Part shown: piece after piece, positions 54,183 through 63,963 of the stretch
How the letters are laid out: each line of letters opens with the position of its first letter
Position numbering within the stretch: the first letter of the stretch is position 1
Source: Daedaleopsis sinensis
Lineage: Eukaryota > Basidiomycota > Agaricomycetes > Polyporales > Polyporaceae
Direction: 5' to 3'
Assembly: GCA_033807695.1 (NCBI GenBank)
Contig: CM066301.1
Span: forward strand, 3,844,001 to 3,908,000
Length of the DNA: 64,000 nt
Program-made: the position numbers and the translations under genes
Notes under the pieces: generated by a model
Seen by the model: only the letters and a program-made list of their open reading frames with translations
Told to the model about the DNA's origin: nothing
Database searches by the model: none

Positions 54183-55073
54183 TCATGTGTACATGAAGTT
54201 TTTGCTCGACCAGCCACAGCTGAACATGCTGCTTCGCTTCCTCTTCTTCTTAAGAGGTGCATCCTTCTTCTGAGACTCTTCGCCTTTCGCCTTTCTCTTC
54301 CAGCTCCCCGCCTTTACATCTCTCCAATACTCGTCCACTTCCTCGTCCGTGTACTGCTCCCCGTTACTCTCCCATTCCCGATCACCGTCGCCTGCTTCGT
54401 CGTTCCAACGTATGTGCTCGGATTCTGAGCACCTGGCTCCTTCACATGCGCTGACAGCTTCCAGGTTCCCGAACCTGGTCATGGGCTCGAGACTCCTTCG
54501 TCTCTTCTTCGTCAAGTCAGCGATAGGGGGCTCGTGGGGTTCGATTACCCCTGCTTGGATCGGCATCTCGAGCTCGACAGTGCCGATTTTGCTCGCCGCG
54601 CACTCGTTGATAATGACCGCCTTGGCAGCGCTGCGATCGCAGGGCTTGATGTCGATGATGCATCCGACGACGTGCGGCTCGTATAGTCTCCATAGGTATG
54701 GGATATCTTCCGTCTTCTTCATCCTATCCTTTGGTGCCGGTGAGGCGACAATTCTGACTTGCGATCCTATTTTCAGTGGAGTGGAAGGCATCGCGATAAG
54801 CGTGTAGACATGCGATTTTCGATATCCGGTCTTTCTCCTCGAGTACATTGCATAGTTCGTCCACTTTGCGATGAGGATCTGGGGATGGGAGGGTGGGTGA
54901 GGGTTGGGGGGGTGCCTAGGGGTCGGCGGTGGTACGGTGGTGGGGATAGGAGGAGGGGGGAGGGAGGGAGGTGGTGCGAGGGGAGCGGTCGCACTCTGGG
55001 GTGGTGTTCTGGGTGAGAGCATGATGCTTGGGCTGTGTGTCTGGGTTAGGGCTTTAAACATGCCTTTAAGCAT
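54183..55073 (-). CDS. LINE-internal ORF of unknown function, basic C-terminus
   Basis: About 296 residues from the ATG at 55073 (MLKGMFKALTQTHSP); a second ATG is at 55061. The N-terminal 60 residues are Pro-rich. The middle looks folded: ILIAKWTNYAMYSRRKTGYR, HVYTLIAMPSTPLKIGSQVR and WRLYEPHVVGCIIDIKPCD. The pattern of short strands around a basic patch could be an SH3-, Tudor- or BAH-like barrel, but I cannot name it. The C-terminal third is acidic (YTDEEVDEYWRDVKAG) and then very basic (KKDAPLKKKRKRSS), a good nuclear localisation signal. It lies on the same strand as ORF1 and ORF2 and between them and the ASCH-like ORF, so it is probably part of the element. It has no stops. Confidence 0.65.
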   Translation of the reverse strand: MLKGMFKALTQTHSPSIMLSPRTPPQSATAPLAPPPSLPPPPIPTTVPPPTPRHPPNPHPPSHPQILIAKWTNYAMYSRRKTGYRKSHVYTLIAMPSTPLKIGSQVRIVASPAPKDRMKKTEDIPYLWRLYEPHVVGCIIDIKPCDRSAAKAVIINECAASKIGTVELEMPIQAGVIEPHEPPIADLTKKRRRSLEPMTRFGNLEAVSACEGARCSESEHIRWNDEAGDGDREWESNGEQYTDEEVDEYWRDVKAGSWKRKAKGEESQKKDAPLKKKRKRSSMFSCGWSSKNFMYT

Positions 55074-55814
55074 TGCTGGATGTCGGCGATTTAACTTTAC
55101 TTCGTGCCGGCGACGGCTGCACGGCGGGGAGGAACGGGTCGGAGACAATCGGGTGCCGATAGAATGATGACACTAATTCTTGTTTAGATGTGAGGATGGT
55201 GTGTGTGTTGTATTGTTAGTTGCTGTGAAGCGCGATACGTAGGGTTCAGGTTTGGCGTTTGGTCGAGACTGATGTACGGGGATTGGTGCGCTGCACTCAG
55301 CGTGAGGTCTGAACGTTATGATGGCTGCTCAGCGGGGAGAGACGGGTGGGGATGTTCAGGCTGGCAGGCCGGTTCTACCGGTCTCGCTAGTATGGGGTGA
55401 GCGTGTATGCTGTACTTGAGGTTGTATTGGGTGGGGTAGGATTAGAGCCTTGTATTTAGTTTGTGCTAGTGCGCGAGGTCATCGTGTTCTGCTCATCCTG
55501 CCCGATGTGCATCGACACCAAGGTCGATACGCAGTGTCATGCTTGTGGGCTAGTTGAGGGGGTATAAGTTCCTAAGGGTCCTGCTGATCTTGCTCCTTGA
55601 CGCGGTCACATGATCGCGTCGTGCGTCGCGCCGGGAGGGTCCTCTCGCGCGTTACGTCTAACGTGTCTCACCGGGAGTCGGTCCTTAGTTGTTACCGGCC
55701 GGTACCTAGGTACTTGGTGATGGTAACCAGCGCATCTCATCTGTCTGATTGTTACTTTCAGGTTGTATCAGGTCGAGGTTGTGGACGTCGATGTACAGGA
55801 TGTACAGTAATGTT
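55074..55814. other. Spacer between the two extra LINE ORFs
   Basis: About 740 nt without a supported gene on either strand. Nothing else recognised. Confidence 0.4.
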
Positions 55815-56492
55815 CTATAGTAGGTTTGTACGGTCATGTACTAGTTCGATGTCCGTCCACGCTCTCTTAGAGTATACGAGGCTACGCTTAGGTATCATAG
55901 TACCGTTGTTCTCAACCACGCCGTACTCTCTGATGAGCTCAGTCCTCGAGATGGGCGTCGAGAGTTTGAAGAGCTTTCTGATAGGGTACGCCTTCCTCCC
56001 CGGCTTCATCCCCTCCTTGAGCTCTTGGTTTACGGCGCCGACGAGGTCGTTGATCTCCCCGGGGTTCTTGGGGTTCCCGGTCAGCGCAACGTGCGTGATT
56101 GCCGCAGTCGGCGTCACAACGTAAAACCACAGCCATTCCACTCCGTCCGCAAGTTTGCGACGGGACTCGTAGCTCTTCCTCCCATCGACTATGAGGTTCA
56201 TATGATCCTCCTCTGTCGAGAGGATTGCGTCTCTCGGTTCGCGCTGCTCCGAGAGGGCTCTGTTCGCCATGTTCATCCATCCTGCCAGATCTTTACGGAT
56301 GAGAACGTACCTCAGCTTGCTCTTCATCCTGTCTAGCGCCTCCTTCGAGTGTTTGCTGAGCCAGCTCGACGTCATCTCGGAGGACGACTTGCGTATTTGC
56401 GATGGTCTAATGGTCACCATGCGTCTGTGGATGGATGGTGGGGGATTGGGAGTGGGAGTTGCTAGGTGGGTCTGGGCTCGAGCATTAGGCAT
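55815..56492 (-). CDS. LINE-encoded ASCH/EVE-like (PUA-fold) protein
   Basis: 225 residues from MPNARAQTHLATPTP. After a roughly 40-residue leader the protein reads LRYVLIRKDLAGWM, then HMNLIVDGRKSYESRRK. That contains G-R-K-S-Y-E-S-R, an exact fit to the ASCH signature G-x-K-x-x-E-x-R. Next come WLWFYVVTPTAAITHVALTG, NPKNPGEINDLVGAVNQE and AYPIRKLFKLSTPISRTELI, the strand order expected of ASCH/EVE domains, which bind RNA or modified bases through a PUA-like pocket. The ORF is intact, on the LINE's sense strand, and is the first ORF after its 5' end. Function in the element is inferred: binding LINE RNA, or reading modified nucleotides. A host gene picked up by the element is the main alternative. 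Confidence 0.75.
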   Translation of the reverse strand: MPNARAQTHLATPTPNPPPSIHRRMVTIRPSQIRKSSSEMTSSWLSKHSKEALDRMKSKLRYVLIRKDLAGWMNMANRALSEQREPRDAILSTEEDHMNLIVDGRKSYESRRKLADGVEWLWFYVVTPTAAITHVALTGNPKNPGEINDLVGAVNQELKEGMKPGRKAYPIRKLFKLSTPISRTELIREYGVVENNGTMIPKRSLVYSKRAWTDIELVHDRTNLL

Positions 56493-57027
56493 CTATGGCC
56501 TGTTCGGTGGCCTTCCATTTTTCTGTCACTCTGTTGGGCGGGAGCGGGGTGCGTGTTCACACAGCGGTATCCCACCTCCGCCCGTTGTGGGTCGAGTCTC
56601 TCCCTCGGCGGACATGGAGGCCGCAGCACCGTGGGGCGCTAGGGTAGCGAGCATGGGTACGTAGCTCTCGCTCCTGCTATTCCCCTAGGGGTCGAGTGTA
56701 AACTCGTTGACTCGAGAGTCATAGGGCGTGGTCCTAGGCTGCTATCTAGCAGACGCGGGCAGTTTCGTGGCTGCCATATCACTTACTTACCGTCATTTGT
56801 CCTTGGTCATGCTACGGTTGTTGTCGCTGTGCTGGCCTTCGCCTTCTCATTTTTCGACTGATTTGCCTTCGCCCAGTCGTGTTTACAAGTAGTTTCAGTA
56901 CCAATTCCGTCACTCTAGGTGTCCGGGCTGCATTCATGTGTATAGTAGGCCCAGGTTTGACCGCTCCGAGAGGTCAGGGACCGTGGGAAACCAGCCGATG
57001 ATGGTGGTATGAGAAGAAGGAGCCTCC
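56493..57027 (-). promoter_or_regulatory. LINE 5' leader and presumed internal promoter
   Basis: 535 nt run from the right-hand target duplication to the first LINE ORF. A retrotransposed LINE must carry its promoter here. No tandem monomers or known promoter boxes are obvious by eye. Confidence 0.45.
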
Positions 57028-57042
57028 GAGCCTTGGATGTTT
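57028..57042 (+). repeat. Target-site duplication, right copy
   Basis: GAGCCTTGGATGTTT, identical to 41817-41831. The host exon resumes directly after it with ATTGACC and a normal GTAAGC donor. Confidence 0.93.
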
Positions 57043-57551
57043 ATTGACCGTAAGCGCAAATCTTATGTGACTTGCTCGATCGCACGACTCAATCTAAATA
57101 GGATCTACTCGAAGGAAGAAGTGCTGTCATCGTTCCTTTCGCGCTTGTCACGGCAAAAGGTGATTCATCACGTTTGAGATGCGTCATTTGTGGGCTCATC
57201 TTGCATTCACAGTGTATGCCAACTCGGTGCTCTTGACGTGAGTTGATAACTGCTACTCGTGGAGGGTATCAGCTGAACTGTACACAGACTCAATTTGCGA
57301 CAGTCCTTTCATCAAATGCTGGGTACGAACGAGGGAACCGACTGGATTAGTGCACCTAATCGGATCGCACTTTCCCCTGACGCGCCAAAGCATGGGGAAG
57401 ATACACCCTCCGTAAGTCATATTGCTATATTGGTTGAATTTCTGGAACAATTTATCACGCATAGCAGAGTCAGAGTGGTGTCGACATCGTGTTCAAGGTT
57501 CCAACCACCATTCACCATGATGGAAGTATCGGTCTGGGAAGTGTGGTCTAG
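57043..57551 (+). pseudogene. DUF6534-type membrane protein, 3' part (gene split by LINE)
   Basis: This is the continuation of the gene that starts at 40112. After the duplicated exon bases, the reading goes on through spliced exons: LLEGRSAVIVPFALVTAK, VYANSVLLT, LNLRQSFHQMLGTNEGTD and SGVDIVFKVPTTIHHDGSI, with the stop at 57549-57551. AKVYANSVLLT followed by LNLR matches the usual end of the last helix in this family (KLYVNSLLATLNAR-like). Splice donors and acceptors are all present and the frame is open, which again says the only break is the insertion. Confidence 0.85.
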
Positions 57552-58156
57552 GAGCTGACTCGGAGATGCTCGCGTCCACTTGTGGGTAGCACACATGACC
57601 ACGCATGATTTGTCTCCCCTAGGCAGACGATGAAGGACCTATTGATGTGAGGGAAGCACGGTCCTACAACACGCATGATCACTCGCCTGCCGCAAGATTT
57701 TTAATGGACTCATGTACAAGTTGTATGTATGCATGGCGATTGTGTCTTGGACAATACACGCGCACTGAACTAGATTCAATTGCAAAGCAATGTAAGCATA
57801 AATGAAACTATGGCGAGGCTGTCTTCTGTATTTTTCGTGCTCCTTGATTGTCTATGCAGGAGATGTCTGGTAGTTGCACAGTGTACAGCGGGCGGCTTGA
57901 CAGCAAGCGCGTGTTCGTGCATCAGTGCATGGGATCGGGCCCCGCCGTTACTTTAAAGCCTCGACGGACGAGGACGACCTGCAGAACGCATAGAACATCC
58001 TTCGAGGCCGACGACGAGGATCGGTAGCATCCGCTCGTGCATCGACAGGTTTCGATTTTGTGAACAATCGCAGACTCGGATAGATCTATGAAAACAAGCA
58101 GCACAGATATGCTACACCCCATCGTACAGCAGTGACCATGCGAACAAACCATATCC
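57552..58156. other. Intergenic, convergent 3' ends
   Basis: This lies between the end of the split DUF6534 gene and the PNO1 stop. No gene, RNA or repeat recognised. Confidence 0.4.
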
Positions 58157-59229
58157 TCAGAGCGCACGCTGACGCATACGTGCGCTCACCGTACGAAGGC
58201 CGGCGTACACTTTCCCAGGAGGTGACCCAAGGATGAGCGACACAATGGCGTCGCGAGCGATTTTGATATTTTGGAACGAGCCCAAGATGTGTATTTTGCT
58301 GTTGAAATGAGTGCCCTCAGCATGGCACATCTCGGAACAAGGAGCCAAACGTACGTATCAGCGAGAACAATGCGCGTTCTACTCGCATTCTCAATAGTGA
58401 ACTTGGTCTTCCCATCCTGACCCGCGATACGGCCTGAGACACTGGGGGTGAGAAACGTACATCCGAGGGCTGGGTAATTGGACTGACCAATGGCACGAGA
58501 CAGGTGGTCACCATGCAATGTCTTGACGTCCTTGATCTCGAAAGAGTCAAGGTAGAGATCGTCGAGACGTAAGAGAGCGATAGAGTCCTGAGGGTTCGTT
58601 CAGCAAGCCGATCCGCGGAGGACTGACCAAGCGATCACAACCCACATTGACATCAAAACCCAGGGCGTACGCCTTCACGAAGTCTGCGCCCTTCTGGATG
58701 GCTCCGATATCCTTTGTGTGCTTGGATGTCTGCGTGCGGAGTCAGCTGGCCTGTACCCCGCGCTCTCCTAGCAAGCACTCACCCGAATCTCCACACATTT
58801 CCGCTGGACGTTCATGCGCACTTGCAGCTGCAGTATCTCCGTCAGCGGCGAGAAGATGTTCACCCAGTCCTTCTTCAGCGGCGTCATGCGGTGTGGGGGT
58901 ATGGGTATCCTGCGGATCTCAGACTTGAGTGCGCTTCTCTGGGCAGATGCAGGGAGGGGAGGGAATGCGGGTGCGTCGGCGGGCGGCGGGGCAGCAGCGT
59001 CGGTGTCGATCATAACGTCGTCGTCTCCGTCGACCCAGTTGCTCTCCGGTTGCGCCTCAAGATCGGTGCCTTCCGCATCGGCAGTCGAGGGCTGCTCGTC
59101 CATCTCCTGGTCCTCGGAATCATTTGCGTCCTCTGCAGGGCCGGTTCGCGCGGGCTTCTTGGCCATCTTTCTCCTGTTCTTCTTGTGCTGCACTTCGGAG
59201 GTGCTTGCTTGAGTGGTGAGGACGACCAT
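58157..59229 (-). CDS. PNO1: PNO1/DIM2 KH-domain small-subunit ribosome assembly factor
   Basis: Pno1 (Dim2 in yeast) binds the 3' end of pre-18S rRNA in the nucleolus and cytoplasm and works with the nuclease Nob1. The start is [20 protein letters not shown] (59229). A basic and then acidic, disordered region precedes the conserved core: [95 protein letters not shown] and [20 protein letters not shown]. It ends [22 protein letters not shown]. The GxxG of the second KH domain is in [10 protein letters not shown]. Several short introns interrupt the KH region (near 58300-58780). Confidence 0.95.
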
Positions 59230-59413
59230 GGCGGACAAGGAGAAAACTAGGGAGGCACAGATGGGAGGAGGGAGGGAAGAGATGCGGTAGTATGGGCGTC
59301 TGCAGAAATTCTGCATTGAGCCGGCATGTGCCGTGCAGGCCAATCCCCGAGTCATGCTTTCCCCTAATCCTTGTCACGCATCCTCATCTCGCTCGATATC
59401 GACATCGCGAGAG
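59230..59413. promoter_or_regulatory. Divergent promoter between PNO1 and the URI-like gene
   Basis: 184 bp between start codons on opposite strands. No motif is claimed. Confidence 0.4.
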
Positions 59414-61763
59414 ATGGCGAGCGCACCGGCAGCAGGATTTGCTAAGAGCATGAGCGAGAGCCGTGCGGAAGGTGCGATGCTCAGCGCTCTCCCCGCAATG
59501 ACACATCTGACGGCCAAGGATGCCTGCATTAGCCCTCCAGGCGCTCCTCGACTCGCTTGCGCCCGGCGCAGAAGCCAACAGGAGAGACAAGCTGCCCCCA
59601 GACCAGGTCCGGAGGATATCAGACAGGCTGGGGGAACTTCTCGGCGAAGATGCGATGCCCGACATGTCTCAGAGGAACGAGAAGGGTGAGGTATGTCCCT
59701 CCGATTCCGCGTCTGAGTCGCGTCGAACATCGGTGCATCATATCATATAGCTCGTGAATGAGGAGGGCCTTCCCATCATCGACATTGTCGAGCCCGTCTC
59801 AGCTACGGAAGCACCCTCCGCTACCGTGCCATTCGCTTCAGGGTCCCACGGTCCCGACCTCATCCCGCTATGGGCTCTATCTCCTGTCGAGAGGGCGCGC
59901 AGACTCGCGGAGCGGGACCGCATCCTCGATGCACTCGAAGAGGAAGAACGCGTTCAGCAGCAGAAAGACGAGGAGCACGATCGCGAACGGTTCAAGGCTG
60001 ACCTCGAGAAGCGCAAGCAGGCCGCGGAGGCCGAGATGGACGCGCTCAAAAAGGCTCGGGATATGCAGAAGAAGATGGGCAAGGCGCTTCTCCGCAACCT
60101 CGCTGCCGCACGCGAGCAGGAGCAGCAGGAGAAGCTCGCGCTCGAGGAGGCGGACAAGCAGGCCAGGGAGGAGCGCAAGAAGCTGAAACCCAGGAAGAGC
60201 GTGACATTCGCGGATCTCCCTCCCGACCACGAGTACCAGCCGGCGAACAGCGTGCCTATGCCACCTCCGTTCGACTGGGGAGATGTTGCGCCAGCGACGA
60301 TTCAGCGGGGCGAAAAGCCTTCGCTCATCACGAAGACCCAGATGGATCAAGGTCCGATGCGTATGAACGTCGTAGAACGCGTCCCCGGTCGCATATTGCG
60401 TGGCCCGAAATCTCCTCCTCCGCCTACCCAGAAGGACTCCGACGACGAGTCTGAGCCCGGTTCCGCTGCCCCCGCTGACTCAGACGAGGATGAAGCCATC
60501 CTCTCCGACCATTCCGACAGCGAGAACCCGCCCTCTGACGACGAGTCGGACGAGAGCGATTATGGGGTGCCCGAGGATAACGAGCCGGTCGAATGGGACG
60601 ATGAGAGCTACGATTATGTTCGCCACCAACGCGAGGTTGCGTTGGAGTACTACGAGAAACGGGCAACAGTAGGTGCCGAGGCATTAGCGGCTATGCGCAA
60701 CCATGAGCACACAGAAGAAGAGAGCGAGTGGGATCAACCGGTAGGTATCCGTATAGTTTACCGGGCTCTTATTGACACCGTAGTGTCTGTTTAGAACGTG
60801 CCTCTCGAGGCGTCCCTCGCTTCCTCCCCTCCCAAGCCCACTGTTTCGCGTTTCAGGGCTTCACGAACATCGTCGTCATCTCTCCCGTCAAAATCTCTCG
60901 GCGGATCTATTCTCCCAGCTTCGCAATCATCTGCCCTCAAAGGCGCTGTGCGTCTAGGCAAGCTAGAGAAAGAGAACCTCGTGGGAGGGGATGATGGTGA
61001 GAGCGAAGATGAAATTGATCCCGCAGCAAAGGACATGCTCGAGCGCATCAAGAGAGGCGAGGTCATGAACGTTGGGCCCAGCGTGTCTTCTGGCACGACC
61101 AACGGACCGGCGGAGGCTATCGTTCCGGCCATTGATACACCCTCGGTAGTGACGCCTCCTGCGGCCAGTACGGCTAGCACACCACCGCAACCATCCCGAG
61201 TCTCGAAGTTCAAGATGTCCCTCGCCGATCCTTCTAGCCTCCAAGTGCCGTCGTCACCAGGCTCTAGCCTTACGACTCCGATTACCGCAACCGAACGATC
61301 CTCGCCGAAACTGGCCTCAGGAGAGGGCACTCCGATCTCCGTGCCTACGAAGAACTCGACCATGGCTGGCCCCGAGAGGAGGCGGCCGATGCGGATGCCT
61401 GGGATGATTGTAGATTCCCCGTCTTTCCCAGGTCCAGGAGTTGACGCGTCATCCTCTCCCTCCATTCCAGCGGACGCCGCCGCCACGTCTCCCGCCTTCC
61501 AATCGATGGTCATCGACTCGCCTTCGTTCCACAGTCCATCATCCACCCTCGTCGGCACCCCAACATCGGCCGCACCCTCCCCCAATGTTTTGTCGCCAGC
61601 AACGCCGTCTCGGACGACGGCTCCCCTCAGTGCTTCTGTCCTGGAACGCAGGCCCATCGTCGCTAGTGAGGTGCGTGAGTCGGGCGCTGCGACGTCGCGA
61701 TCCGTTGGCTCCACCCCGGTTGAGAAGAAGAAGATGTCGAGGTTCCTGGCGGAGAGGGGGTGA
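59414..61763 (+). CDS. DUF3835/URI-Bud27-like protein lacking a clear prefoldin domain
   Basis: Four exons close in phase: 59414-59471, 59533-59690, 59751-60740 and 60795-61763, giving 724 residues from MASAPAAGFAKSMSESRAEA. The N-terminus is helical (LQALLDSLAPGAEA; VRRISDRLGELL), then ELVNEEGLPIIDIVEP. A long charged coiled coil follows (DALEEEERVQQQKDEEHDRE ... KKARDMQKKMGKALLRNL). The motif QGPMRMNVVERVPGRILRG resembles the FxGxVxE-type element of URI/Bud27. The acidic middle and the Ser/Pro-rich C-terminus end in KKKMSRFLAERG, matching the short conserved C-terminal motif of DUF3835. URI is a prefoldin-like partner of RNA polymerase subunit Rpb5; here the usual N-terminal prefoldin alpha domain is not evident. 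Moderately sure of the family, less of the function. Confidence 0.7.
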
Positions 61764-62333
61764 TGCATGCGTAGTGCAGACTGGCTCTCTCGGTCGGTTC
61801 CTCTTGGTTAGTCCGTTTGCGCTCATGTATCCCTAGTATTTATACGATGTATGGTGCTCGTCGCGGTATGTTTTATATGTCGAAAGTATGGCAGACAACC
61901 ATCGGATGGACTCTTGACATCATGCCTGGTCGTGGACGAGATTTGGACGATGCCTGCACTGCATTTTCCTGATTGGCTGAAGAAGCCTGAGGAGCAGCGT
62001 GTTCCATATGGCAGCCAGGGCGAGCTGGACCTGGCGAATCAACATTCCAACGCTCTAGTTCAGCATGAGGACATTCAGATGGCCGCTAGTACACTTTCGT
62101 ATGTCTGGGGCTACCTGTGAAGCAGTCTGGAATATAGCCAGAGGTGAACTGACGAGCTTAGCTGGTTGTATGGACTGCGCGATCGAGTCAATGAGAAGTT
62201 CGAATTCAGCCGGACCGCGATCAGAGCAAGACGCGAGCATGTACTGGGCGCGAAATCGATAAATACTCGGCAAGTTGAGACCGTCCCGCCCCTTCCCAAC
62301 CTTCCTGCTCATCGCCCTCTCACCCCTACAACC
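61764..62333. other. Intergenic upstream of the epimerase gene
   Basis: 570 bp without a recognised gene. The final 60 bp before the ATG are C- and T-rich, a common fungal leader and promoter feature. Confidence 0.4.
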
Positions 62334-63963
62334 ATGTCAGAACCCCTCAAGGTGTGCGCCGTCTCCCCTCTCGAGCCCGACGTCGTCCTCATGCGTCGAC
62401 TATCTAGCGTGTGCTAGTAACCGGTGGTGCAGGCTACATCGGTACGTCTTCGCTTTTCCCCCCAAGCGAACTCGTGCCTTACTCAACTCGCCGCATTGCT
62501 CTCATCTCCCCTCGCGGATCTATGTTCCCCTCGCGCTCTGTTCCTGACCCCAGGCTCGCACGTCATCTTCGCCCTTCAGCAGACGCGCCGGTACAAGGTC
62601 ATCTCTGTCGACAACCACCACAACTCCTCGCCGAAGGCCCTCGAGCGGGTCGCGCAGATCGCGCGCGATGCCCTTCCTGCGGACGCGTCCGAGCAGGACA
62701 AGGACAGTGCGGAGCTCGACGTCTTCGCCGTAGACCTCACCAAGCGCGACGAGGTCCGCAAGGTGTTCGACAAGTACGGCAAGGGCGGGATCTGGGGCGT
62801 CGTTCACATCGCGGTACGTCTTCCTCTCCCCCTGTCACGGTCGTCCGTCCCACACGACGGAGCCGCATGCTCAGACGCTCCGTGCACCAGGCATACAAGG
62901 CTGTCGGCGAATCGACCGAAATCCCGTTGACGTACTACGAGAACAACGTCTCGGCGACCGTCATCCTCCTCCAAACCATGTCCGAGTACGAATGCACGCG
63001 CATCGTGTACTCTTCCAGCGCGACTGTGTACGGAACACCTCCCGTCATCCCCATCCCGGAGACGACTCGGCTAGAGGCGCACAGTCCGTATGGCAAGACG
63101 AAGGTGATGTGCGAGACCATCATCTCAGATCTATGCGCTGGTGCGTATGCCGCCCTATCCCGGACGGCCGCAGACATGCTAACATCGCATCTACAGCCGA
63201 GCCGAAGCGGTTCCGCGGTCTTTCGCTGCGGTACTTCAAGTACGTCTGCTCCCGTTCTGCACATGCTCTCAGCTCAACTTGTCTCCAGCCCCGGTGGCGC
63301 GCACCCCTCTGGCCTCATCGGCGAGGCCCCCATCGGCCGCCCCGGAAACCTCTTCCCTCTCCTCGCCGCCATCGCCGTCGGCCGCCAACCCAACGACCTC
63401 AAAGTGTTCGGCAACGACTACCCCACTCCGTACGCTCCTCCTGCACCATTTCATCAGCGCGAGACCCACTGAAGTGACGCGGCCTACAGCGACGGCACGT
63501 GCGTGCGGGACTATCTCCACGTCCTCGACCTCGCCAAGGGACACCTGCTCGCCCTCGACGGGCTCGCGCCCGAGTCGAAGGTGTTCGACGACTGCCCGAC
63601 CGACGCGCGCTACAAGGCGTACAACCTCGGCCGCGGCCAGGGCATGAGCGTCCTCCAGATCGTGGAGGCCATGCGCAAGGCGACCGGATTCGACTTCAAG
63701 TACGAGATCGTCGGCCGCAGGTGCGTGAAGTCCCCATCGCTCTCCTGTCGCCCCCTCCCCTCCTCTTCGACTTCAGTCTTCAGTCTGCACGCCGAGGACG
63801 AGCGTTGATCCTATCTTTCGACAGGCGGGGAGATGTGCCCGATCTGACTGCAGACCCCGCGCTCGCAGAGGCGCAGCTCGGCTTCAAGGCCGAGCAGGAC
63901 CTCGAGACCATGTGCAGGGATTTGTGGAACTGGCAGACGAAGAACCCGCGTGGCTATGACTGA
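62334..63963 (+). CDS. GALE: UDP-glucose 4-epimerase (monofunctional GALE)
   Basis: It interconverts UDP-galactose and UDP-glucose in the Leloir pathway using tightly bound NAD. Eight exons close in phase: 62334-62351, a 34-nt exon ending at the GYIG motif, 62554-62813, 62891-63140, 63197-63239, 63289-63429, 63490-63720 and 63825-63963. They give 371 residues. The Rossmann motif is [14 protein letters not shown]. The catalytic YxxxK is SPYGKTK, preceded by SSSATVYG. Substrate-site motifs follow: [34 protein letters not shown] and [15 protein letters not shown]. It ends [12 protein letters not shown]. Yeast Gal10 also carries a mutarotase domain; this gene does not. The first exons are very short, as in homologous fungal genes. 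Confidence 0.95.

Larger units (their letters stand above)
41832..57027 (-). mobile_element. Giant non-LTR retrotransposon (LINE), about 15.2 kb, inserted antisense in a DUF6534 gene
   Basis: The element is bounded by a perfect 15-bp duplication (41817-41831 and 57028-57042). Its 3' end is an A tail, read as T 832-839 after the TSD's own three T. That is the structure left by target-primed reverse transcription. On the element's own strand the order is: 5' leader, ASCH-like ORF, basic ORF, a long middle region, ORF1 (gag-like), spacer, ORF2 (EN-RT-RNase H), 3' UTR of about 143 nt, A tail. ORF1 and ORF2 have no internal stops. Most LINEs are 4-8 kb, so either this one has acquired about 6.7 kb of 5' cargo or another element is nested in its 5' half. 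I found no internal terminal repeats to prove nesting. Clade: Tad/I-like by domain order, not tested. Confidence 0.85.

Noticed and set aside
41832..57027. LTR retrotransposon or DNA transposon as the identity of the insert
   Set aside because: There are no long terminal repeats, integrase, protease or terminal inverted repeats; the A tail, variable-type 15-bp duplication and EN-RT-RNase H order fit a LINE.
60791..61768. 325-residue minus-strand frame opposite the URI-like gene
   Set aside because: It mirrors the Ser/Pro-rich last exon, whose + strand reading joins in phase to the upstream exons.
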